Positions 32,904 through 42,900 of a stretch of DNA of 64,000 nt are shown piece by piece; position 1 is the first letter of the stretch, and every line of letters begins with the position of its first letter. A program made the translations under genes and the position numbers. The notes below the pieces were generated by a model. The model searched no databases. It saw only the letters and a program-made list of their open reading frames with translations, and was not told where the DNA came from. The stretch comes from Crocinitomicaceae bacterium (GTDB lineage: Bacteria; Bacteroidota; Bacteroidia; Flavobacteriales_D; Crocinitomicaceae): the NCBI GenBank assembly GCA_020635955.1, contig JACJYW010000005.1:248001-312000 (forward strand). The letters run 5' to 3'.

Positions 32904-35846
32904 TTATTTCTCAAGGTGAATTCCCATTCTGATGACAACTTTGGTTCCTTTACAATTACCATTGCCATCATTTAACTGATACGGACCAATGATCATTAGG
33001 TTATCTCCTGTTAATTTTCGAAGCAATTCTATTCGTCTGTTCGTAATCTCCATCCCTTTAGATTCGTGGTCTCCGGCCAAATTGTCTTTCTTTTTGTTAA
33101 GTGTTGTTTCAATTCCGATCCCATCATCTACTACTTCAAATACGACCTCATCAATTTCTTCGAATATGTTGATGTCAATGTGCCCTTTCCGTTCTAATGG
33201 CAGTACTCCATGAATGATAGAATTCTCAACAAAAGGTTGAAGGATCATACTTGGGATCTCTATGCTTTCAGTATCTAATCCGCTTGAAACATTCAATTTA
33301 TAATCAAATTTTTCTCTAAATCTCATTTTCTCTAATGTTAGATAAAGTTCAATGCGTTCAATTTCTTCCTGAAGAGTAACTATGAAGTTATTTGCCGTAG
33401 AGCTATCAAGGTTTTTACGAATGAGCTTGGCAAAGCTCGACAGATACTTATTAGCACTTAGTTTATCTGAACTATTAATGAAATATTGTATTGAATTTAA
33501 TGAGTTGAATATGAAATGGCGGTTCATGGAAGCGTTCAAAGACTGTTGTTCAAGAAATAGGAGACGATTCTTGTAATTGAGTTTCTCATTTTCTTGCTTT
33601 TGTTTGATGCTTCTAATCCTGGATTGGAAAATTAGTAGCATAATAACCATGATAAACGCAACCATCAATGTGATGAACCACCATGTTTTCCAAAAAGGTG
33701 AACGAATGATGATATGAACTCCTTTAGTGCTCGACCAGACGTAACTTTTATTGGTTGCACGTACTTCAAAATCATATTCTCCCGGAGCTAGATCTGAATA
33801 AGAAGCGTAGTTCGATTTTGATAAAGGAGACCATGAACTATTTGATCCAAGCAAACGATATTCATATTTAACTGAACCTGGATTCTTTAAATTTATGCCT
33901 ATAAAATCAAATGTTATATGGTTTTGATTATAGGGTAATGATATGCTTGAAGGTATGGGGTTGTTTTCTTTAAACTCTGATTTAAATCTCTTATAATCAA
34001 ATTCCTCCATGAAGAGTCGAATACCTGTAATTTGCAGTTCCGGTGGCTGCAAAGCAAATAATTGATCATAGTATTTAGGATTGATCCTGGCCAGGCCATT
34101 GGAGGTGCCTATCCAGATGTTGTGTTCAAGATCTTCATAAATGGCGTTCAGGTTAGATTCAAGATTCATCAAACCTTCTGATGTTGAATAATGAGTAAGC
34201 TTGTAATTCAACCCCTCCTTCTCCTCAGACCTGATCTGGTAAACACCGCTCATAGTTGATATCCAAATATCCCCGGAATTTGACTCCAACAAGCCTAGAA
34301 TTGTTTTGGAATTAAAATCTTCAATATCCAAAGGAAAAGGTACAATTTCACCGGACTTTAGTCTTACGAATAAACCATTCATTGTGCCTATCCACATAAA
34401 TTGTCTGGAATCAATATGCAAACAATTAATATTCTCTTCATTCAGGTCAATTTTATCAGGTGTTGCACTGAAATTAGATGCGGGCAAAAAGAAGAGTCCT
34501 GTCTGGCTCGCAATAAATAGCGTATCATCCTTCACACAAAGATCATTAATGTTTATTTCAGAGGTGTTTTCGAGATGCTGTGTGAAAGTACCATCATAAT
34601 AATACAAACCATCAGTTCCTCCAAAAAACACAGTGCTTTCAAAAGTCGCAATTGATCTGATTTTAGAGTTGATTTGATCTGTTGCAGGATGGGACTGTAT
34701 TTTACTGTCCAATAAATAATTTACTCCACTAGAAGTGGCTACCCAATAACCTTCATTTGATGCTCTAATAATTTCCCAAACAGTATTATCCTTTAATCCA
34801 TTTTCTTCTTTGATCTGAATTCTTTGATCCTGATCAAAAATTGATATACCCGCATTATATGTTCCAAAAATGAACGAGTGATCCGTGGCTTGGCAAATGC
34901 TCATTACAATATTCGACCCCAACCCATCATCCGTTGAATAAGATATAACTGATTTCCCCAGGAATTTTAACAAGCCATTTCCATCAGTTCCCATCCAAAA
35001 ATTGCCTTCATGATCTTTGAAAATGCACACTAAACTCTCATTGATCAAGCCGTTGTTTTTGTTGTAATAGGTTACCTCTGAATCTGTGATCTCAATGCCG
35101 CCTTTTATAGAGGAGCAGAGAATTACCTCTTCATCTGCAAAAAATGACCTAATTCTCGATATTTCGAGATCATATATGAATAACGAATCTGCCTCAGGAT
35201 TATAGCGCACTAAGCCATCACCATAGGTTGAAATCAGCAACTGATCATTTATGATCTCCAGGTCACTTATATTTGCTGTTTGAAGTACTTTATTTTCGGT
35301 TAATTCAAAAGATCCATCCCATTTATATAATCCATTTCTTGATCCGCAATATAGGTACTCATCATTAACATTAATGATGGTTCTAATGGTCAAAGAGCTT
35401 TCATCTTCAAATGGTATTTTAGTATAAATACCATCCTCAAGAACCATTAATCCTGAGTTGCTGGCAACATATATTTTGCCCTGGAAATATTTAACATCAT
35501 TAACTCGTTCAGGTTCATCAAATAGATATGGGATAAAGCGATCATCTGTAAACTTAGCTAATCCACTAGGAGTAGCTATCCAACATTCGTTCTTGTGAAA
35601 ATAGATCTTCTCAACTTTGTTGTCTGGTAAACCATCATCAATAGAAAAGTTGACAAAATTCAATCCGTCAAATCTACTAAGTCCTGATTCTGTTCCGATC
35701 CATAAATATCCTTGCGAATCCTGATTGATATCATTGATCTGTGATTGAGCCAATCCATCCTCAACCGTGTAGTTTTTGAAATTATACCTTTGGGCAACAG
35801 AGTACATTGAACTCAGGAAACCCAAAAGAAGCAGGAACTTTTTCAC
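32904..35846 (-). CDS. Propeller-type sensor histidine kinase (LytS-like)
   Basis: 980 residues. Signal peptide and periplasmic two-bladed propeller arrays (repeated GLSRFDGLNFVNFSIDDGLPDN-like units; SQGYLWIGTESGL) cover about residues 20-640. A Y_Y_Y-type domain (YEYRLLGSNSSWSPLSKSNYASYSDLAPGEYDFEVRATNK) precedes one membrane helix (WWFITLMVAFIMVIMLLIF). A short coiled coil leads to a His_kinase domain with the phospho-His in NRHFIFNSLNSIQYF. The catalytic ATPase has PFVENSIIHG and VDDGIGIE. It senses an envelope or extracellular signal and pairs with the LytTR regulator directly upstream. Confidence 0.92.
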   Translation of the reverse strand: MKKFLLLLGFLSSMYSVAQRYNFKNYTVEDGLAQSQINDINQDSQGYLWIGTESGLSRFDGLNFVNFSIDDGLPDNKVEKIYFHKNECWIATPSGLAKFTDDRFIPYLFDEPERVNDVKYFQGKIYVASNSGLMVLEDGIYTKIPFEDESSLTIRTIINVNDEYLYCGSRNGLYKWDGSFELTENKVLQTANISDLEIINDQLLISTYGDGLVRYNPEADSLFIYDLEISRIRSFFADEEVILCSSIKGGIEITDSEVTYYNKNNGLINESLVCIFKDHEGNFWMGTDGNGLLKFLGKSVISYSTDDGLGSNIVMSICQATDHSFIFGTYNAGISIFDQDQRIQIKEENGLKDNTVWEIIRASNEGYWVATSSGVNYLLDSKIQSHPATDQINSKIRSIATFESTVFFGGTDGLYYYDGTFTQHLENTSEININDLCVKDDTLFIASQTGLFFLPASNFSATPDKIDLNEENINCLHIDSRQFMWIGTMNGLFVRLKSGEIVPFPLDIEDFNSKTILGLLESNSGDIWISTMSGVYQIRSEEKEGLNYKLTHYSTSEGLMNLESNLNAIYEDLEHNIWIGTSNGLARINPKYYDQLFALQPPELQITGIRLFMEEFDYKRFKSEFKENNPIPSSISLPYNQNHITFDFIGINLKNPGSVKYEYRLLGSNSSWSPLSKSNYASYSDLAPGEYDFEVRATNKSYVWSSTKGVHIIIRSPFWKTWWFITLMVAFIMVIMLLIFQSRIRSIKQKQENEKLNYKNRLLFLEQQSLNASMNRHFIFNSLNSIQYFINSSDKLSANKYLSSFAKLIRKNLDSSTANNFIVTLQEEIERIELYLTLEKMRFREKFDYKLNVSSGLDTESIEIPSMILQPFVENSIIHGVLPLERKGHIDINIFEEIDEVVFEVVDDGIGIETTLNKKKDNLAGDHESKGMEITNRRIELLRKLTGDNLMIIGPYQLNDGNGNCKGTKVVIRMGIHLEK

Positions 35847-36632
35847 CTATAGTGCTTTCAGGGTTTTAACAAAACTAGATACGCGGTTTCTGGCAACCGG
35901 CAATAATTTTCCATTCTTCAAAACCGCGAAATGTCCATCTTCATTAAGATATTCTTTAAGAAAATCCATATTGATGATGTGCGATTTATGTATTCTATAG
36001 AACAATTCAGGATTTAGTATTCCTTCATAGATCTTTAACGTTCTGGTATCAAGATATCTTGTACCATCATTGAAATACAATATAGTGCAGTTACCAGATG
36101 CTTCCAGATACATGATGTCATGGATATCTATTAATTTAATTCCCTTGGTATGACTGATAGCTACTTTTGTTCCATATCCTTCATGCTCCATGGAAGAAGA
36201 AAGATTTTGGATTGATTCAAAATAAGTATCAAAATTTTCTGGATTTTCTTTAAAAGTAGCTCTTGCTTCACCAATTCTTTTTACTGCATCCTGAAGATCT
36301 TCTATGTCAATAGGTTTTAGAACATAGTGAATGGCATTTGCTTGAAATGCTCTAAGGGCGTAATCTTTGAAAGCCGTGACAAATACTACCAAAAAGTTTC
36401 TGTTCTCAATGGAATCAAGCAGATCAAAACCTTCAGATCCACTTGGCATTCTAATATCAAGAAATACTACATCTGGATTGGTTTCTTCAATGATCTCTTT
36501 TGCTTCGACAATATTTTCGGCATCCCCCACAACGTCAACTTCAGGACAGAATTCTTCGAGAAGCATCATTAGGTTTTTTCTTGCTAATTCTTCATCATCT
36601 ACTATAACTGCTTTCAACTTCATAATATTCAT
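35847..36632 (-). CDS. LytTR-family response regulator
   Basis: 261 residues. The receiver domain has the acidic pair in VIVDDEELARKN and the phosphoacceptor Asp in PDVVFLDIRMPSG. The C-terminal LytTR DNA-binding domain covers about residues 150-255 (GTKVAISHTKGIKLIDIHDIMYLEASGNCTILYF, then YRIHKSHIINMDFLKEYL). The start may be ATG 36623 (MKLKAVIV). Its stop abuts the kinase start, so the pair forms an operon that reads kinase last. It probably controls envelope or exported-protein genes, but no target is known. Confidence 0.93.
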   Translation of the reverse strand: MNIMKLKAVIVDDEELARKNLMMLLEEFCPEVDVVGDAENIVEAKEIIEETNPDVVFLDIRMPSGSEGFDLLDSIENRNFLVVFVTAFKDYALRAFQANAIHYVLKPIDIEDLQDAVKRIGEARATFKENPENFDTYFESIQNLSSSMEHEGYGTKVAISHTKGIKLIDIHDIMYLEASGNCTILYFNDGTRYLDTRTLKIYEGILNPELFYRIHKSHIINMDFLKEYLNEDGHFAVLKNGKLLPVARNRVSSFVKTLKAL

Positions 36633-36876
36633 TTTAGTGGTGTAGGCAAGGACCTTAGGTAAATATAGGAATAAAGATCAATTGTCTAAAACCACAGAAT
36701 TTGAAATTGATACAGTTCAATAAAAAGGTCATACCGAAAGTATTTCTCTTGAGGATACTGTAAACTGATTGATTAACTTGGATCATGAAAAAATCTATAC
36801 CAGATGCTTATGAATGAATATATACCATCTAGTGTTGCTAGCAAGATTTGGATATTCAATGACAATGGCAACTAAG

Positions 36877-36909
36877 AAAAAAGGGGAGTAATTTACTCCC
36901 CTTTTTTTT
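36877..36909. terminator. Terminator shared by both directions
   Basis: Perfect stem GGGGAGTAA / TTACTCCCC with T-runs on both strands. It ends the giant minus-strand gene. The rest of 36633-36876 shows no gene or other site that I can support. Confidence 0.85.
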
Positions 36910-39900
36910 ATCCTCTTCTTGATGTTGTTCCACCTGTTGTTGTAGTACCGCCTTGTTTTGTTGAGCCCCCACTATTGGTAGTTGTTCCTCCATTCTTGAT
37001 GGTTCCACCAGTTGTTGTGGTTCCTCCGTTGGTGGTTGTACCTCCGCCGGTTTTTATAGTGCCACCGTTGGTGGTAGTACCTCCACCCGTGTTAGTTGTA
37101 GTTCCTCCATTCTTGATGGTTCCACCAGTTGTTGTGGTTCCTCCGTTGGTGGTTGTACCTCCTCCGGTTTTTATAGTGCCACCGTTGGTGGTAGTACCTC
37201 CACCTGTGTTTGTTGTGGTTCCTCCGTTCTTGATGGTTCCACCGGTCGTTGTGGTTCCTCCATTAGTGGTAGTTCCTCCTCCGGTTTTTATGGTACCTCC
37301 GTTTGTAGTAGTACCTCCACCATTCGTTGTTCCACCTCCGGTATTTCCACCAGTTTTAATTGTTCCACCATTACTATTAATGACAGCAGCTTTGTATGTG
37401 ATAGTGAAATTTTCAGTGGCAGTATTTGCTTCATTCTTAGCAATTAATCTTATTTGATTAGTGCCATTTTGAAGTGATATAACTGCTGTTACCAATCCGG
37501 TACCACTACTATATGTGAAATTGGTAATTGTTTTACCATTCACAGTTAACTGAATGTCCGCTTTTGAACTAACATTAGCCACATTAGCTTTAAATGTATA
37601 TGAAGCGGAAGTTGATTCAACTGATTCAGTTGCTGGTGCTACTTTTTTAATAGTAGGCCCAACTTTCGTGACTGTTGTTCCTCCCGAATTCGTGTTCATT
37701 GTTCCTCCCGAATTTGTGTTCATAGTTCCTCCTTGTTCAACTGTCGTTGAAGTATAGGTTATTGTATAAGTTCTCGAATCAGATTTACCATTAGATGTTG
37801 CTGTCAAACTAATTGTGTTGACTCCTGAATTCAATCTTAATACTACTGAAACTTCTTTTGTTTTATCATTATAAGTAAAACCAGAGATGCTAGCCCCATT
37901 CATTGCTAACTTAATATCACTTTGACTATTAATGTTCTCAACTTTAGCCTTGAAGGAATAGGTTGCTACTGCTGATTTGACAGAAGTCGTTGCTGGATTA
38001 ATATTAGTGATCTTAGGCGGTGACTGACTCAGAGTATTATTGTTTCCGCCATTTTCAACCACACCTGTTGTTGGTTTGTAATTGATCGTATAAGTACGAT
38101 TTGCTTTATTCGCACCATTCGTTGCCTCAACTTTTATAGTGTTTGCACCAACTTTCAAATTGACTGATTGAGTCAGTTCGTTTGTGTTTCCATTGAATTT
38201 GAAAGCAGTTGATTTAACACCATTTACTGTTAATGTGATATCATTCGGAGATTTAACATTACCTAATGATACTTTGAAATCATATACGGCTTTATCCGAA
38301 GTTACTGATGTTGTAGCTGGGTTAACATTTGTAATTGTTGGTGTTAAATTGGTCTGCGTATTGTTGTTCCCAGTATTATTAGGATCAGTTCGATTACCGT
38401 TTGGATCACCATTGCTATTATTGTTGTTGATCTTTGTGCCAACTTTTTCAGAACTAGGAGGAGGAGAACAGCTACTTCCTTCTGTCATTGAAATAAGCAT
38501 TACACAATCTTGATAATCAATTCCTATGTTTCCAACAAAACGTAATTCATATAAGTAGATTACATCATTCGGACCAATGGTTACATTCCCCTGTCCATCA
38601 ACATATCCCGCTAAGAATGTTTCTACAGAAGCCTGACCTTGTGCAGGAGCAAAATTAGGAGCGTGGTCACCATTCTGTAAAACGTATACATATTGGCTTC
38701 CAGTATTAGATGTTTCAGTATTACTCCAGTTACCTTGCGCATTGGTACAAACCGCTCTCAATACTATGTTTGAACCTGTTGGTGCCTGAACTGTGATGTT
38801 TTCACCACCATTCACATTGTTATCATTATTAAAATAATACCATGTTGTTCCACCATCTATACTATATTGAACTTTCACAAAGGCATCCTGATTGTTGTTG
38901 TAAACTACAGATTCACCTAAGCATTTAATGTTTGCACAGAAGTTACTAGATAACTGAACAGAACCATTATTATTGACGTTAATATCATCATTGTGCTCAG
39001 GCTCTGGTTGCGAAGCAACACATGGACTTTCAGGTTTATTATTTCCATTTCCATATTGCGGTACAGTGTTAGAAGTGATGCAAATTTCCCAATGTCCCAT
39101 AGATCCTGGATGAGATGAACTAACATCCACCGTTAAGTTCCCCTGGAACAAATAGTATTGTCCGTTCTGAACTGCATAAGGCGAACCATTCACAATAGCA
39201 TCTCCACCACCCGCAATTGGCTTGAAATAGGCTGAAGTAGCAGGTCCAGAATAAGTAAAGTTTGGATTATTGTGTAGATCATCTCTATTATAAGTACCAT
39301 TAGGGGTGATCAAACAGAATTCCCACTCTGAATTACCAGGGTTAAATCTTGGTCCACAAGCTGCTACACTATAGTCTACAGTATGTGAAATGTTCACTGT
39401 TTGACATCCCACGGCGTCAACTGTGATCGTATTTGCACCTTCAGTCAACGTTACATTTGCTGTTACCGAACCGTTGCTGTATGTATGCTGTACAACATTA
39501 CCGTTGTGTTTCACAGTTATATTAGAAGCACCGTCAACATTCGTTACGGCAGCAGTAAATGTATATGCCGCAGAAGAAGTGGTTGTTGGGCTACTCACAG
39601 TTATTACTGGTGCAGTACAAGGCAATTGGTATACGATATTGTAAGTTACAGATGTAGTTTCACATCCATTTGCAGTTACCATCACCTCATTCGGTCCTTC
39701 CTGTAATGAAATTTGTGCTGTAACGCCTCCGTTTGCATAGTTGAACGTAACAACCTGACCGTTCACTTTTAATTCAATTTCACTTGCGTTGCTGATGTTT
39801 TGTACGTTGCAAATGAAAGTGTATAGTGCATCATTGGTAGTTACGTTGTTATTCGGAACCGTTATTACCGGACCAACGCATTGGTCAGAATCAATCGTGT

Positions 39901-42900
39901 AAGTTACTGTTTCAGTGCTACAATCATTGCTGAACGTGATCTCAATGGTGTTGTTGCCATCTAACAATGCAATATTGCTTAGAGTGATCAAATTATTAGC
40001 GTAGGTGAAAGGAACTGTTGCGCCATTTAATTTTGCTGAAATAAATGATTGACCACTAACATTGTTTACGTTCAATGTAATTGTTGTGGATGAAGTGTTG
40101 ACTGCAGATTGTTGAGTTGCAGGTGATCCTAGAGTATAGGTTACCGGATCACATGGAATAGTGTAATTAACTGTGAAAGTTTCATTGGCATTGGCACAAC
40201 CATTGGCAACAAGAGATACGGTATTAGCTCCTTCAACAAGTGTCATTTGAGCTGATAAATTGCCGTTGGTGAATGTAAACGGAACATTGTTACCATTCAA
40301 TTTCAATGTAATATCACTTTGGTTAGAAACATTAGAGATATTAGCAGAGAAAGTGTAAGCAGCTGTGGTCACCGCACTTGAATTAGCACCAAGTGTAATA
40401 ACCGGAGCATTACAGCCATTATGATGGATCAAATATGTTACTGTTTCTGAGCTACACGCATTAGAAATATTAACAACAACATTATTGTCTCCTTCTATCA
40501 AATTGAGACCGTTAATGGTAATAATATCGCTATTGTAAGTGAAAGGAACAGACTGTCCGTTAAAGCTTACAGTTATAGAATTTGCATTAGCATTCTGTGC
40601 AACAAGTGTTATAGCATAAGTGTCATCTGCTACTGAAGTTTCAGTTTGAGCTGGAGTAGATAAAGCGTAAACAATTGGATTACAAGGAACGGTATAAGTA
40701 ACATTGAATGATTTAGTATCTACCTGACAACCATTTGCTGTAATCTTGATGGTATTAGTTCCTTCATTTAAATTAACCTCTCCTGAAATTGAACCGGATT
40801 GAGCATCAAACACAATGTTAACCGGAACATTATTCAATAAAACCTGAATATCATTTTGGTTATTGATATTGGTAACTGAAGCGGTAAAATTATACAAAGA
40901 TGTAGTTACGCTCGCCGGATTTGACCCAAGGGTGATAACCGGTGGTTGACAACCGTTATATTGAATACTATAAGTGATTGTTTTGGAACTACATGCATTT
41001 GAAGCGTTAACAACTATGGTGTTGGCACCATTGACCAAAGTAATTCCATTGATTGATAGGATATGCGTACCAGCGTCAAATGAGAACAATCGTGTATTTC
41101 CATTGTGACTCACAGTTATTTGCTGAGGACCGCTTACTTCAAGTAGATTTAATGTAATTGCATAATTAGCATCAACCACAGTTTGATTCGTTGTTGCAGG
41201 AGTCATTAAACTGTAAGAAACATCCTGGCAAGGTACTGTATAGGTTACATTTATTGTCTGTGTTTTTACCTGACAACCATTAACTGTAATAACAATACTG
41301 TTCGATCCCTCAATCAGATCAATTGTTGATGTTAATGTATTTGATTGATCATCAAAGTTGAAACTGTTTGTGGTTCCATTAACAGTCAATTGAATATTGG
41401 AAGCTCCATTTGAATTTTGAATGTTAGCGATCAAATCAATAGTGCTAGTATTTACTGTACTTCCTGATGTAATATTAGAAACACTTATCACCGGTGGCTG
41501 ACAACCGTTGTATGTAACGTTGTATGTAACCGTTTTTGAACTACAGTCATTCGTCAGGTTCACCACAATTGTATTTGAACCATTAACTAATGTTAATCCA
41601 TTAATTGAAATATCTCCGGCTACTGCATCATATGTTGCGTTAACTGCAGATCCATTAAGTGTAGCGGATATACCACTTGCTGTCAAAGATCCATTAACGT
41701 GTAACTGAATATTAAAGCTAGCATTGGTAACAGTAATTTGATTTGTTGTAGGAGAAACCAGGCTCACAGTAATTGGAACACAAGGAACAACATAATTTAT
41801 GTCATAAGTTTTAGTTGTGTTACCGCAGGCATTAGTTGCATTGATCACAATACTATTCGATCCTTCATTCAAGTTGATCCCTGATGATAAAACACCGTTC
41901 GAGAAGTTGAATGGTTGAGAAATATTATTTACGATCAATTCAATTTGCGAAGCATCCACATTTGCTATCGAAGCAGTGAATGATATGCTTGGAGCATTAG
42001 AAGTGAAACCAGACGCATGAGAAGGATTAGAAACTAAAGGTAATTTACATTCTTCCCTAACAATATTAAAGCTGGTAGTTGCATTACCACAATCATTGGT
42101 TGCAGTTACCAGAATGGTATTATTACCTAAAGCTAACTGAACATTATTTACATTGATCGTACCCGTTCCCTGGTCATATTGAAAAGCCACAGCTACACCA
42201 TTTAATGTAACGGCAATTTGATTAGAGGTAGTTATTCCAGTTACACCAGCCTGTACTGAAGCTGTATTACTCTGAGTAGTTTGAGCAACAGGTGAATTTG
42301 GCGTCAGGATAGGATCTAAACATGGAGCTTCAGGAGCAACATAGTTCAATGTAAAAGTGGCATGATTTCTACCACAATCATTCGTAACCTGAACTTTAAT
42401 CGCGTTGGATCCTTCTTGTAATGTGGTTGCTTTTGATGCAATAGAAGTACCACTATTGTATGCCATTAATCCCTGGCTTACTCCATTTACGAATAATTCT
42501 ACTGAGGTTCCTGTTGACCAGTTGTTGATCTGAGCATCAATAGTAACTGCAGGAGAGTTTACTGTTGAATAAGGGACAGGACTGATGTATCCTACAGTTG
42601 GAATGATACAGTTCACAACATCCACTTTATAAGTGACGATAGCCATGGCACTTGCAGATCCATCCTGATTTGTAACAGTGATCTCAAATACATTGTTTCC
42701 TTCGATCAGGTCTGTATTGAAAAGGATCTGTTTATTGGCTGTAAGTGTATAAAAGCCTCCTTGAACTAATTGACCATTCAATAACAACGTGATCTGTGAC
42801 TTTGAGTCAATATTAGTTGTATTAGCAGTGATGGTATAGTTCTGAGCATTCACCAAATAAGGAGATGACGGAGGATTTACAAAACTTACTGTTGGCGGAG

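Noticed and set aside
36975..37457. 160-residue Pro/Val-rich plus-strand frame
   Set aside because: It is the antisense of the Gly/Thr-rich tail of the giant gene.
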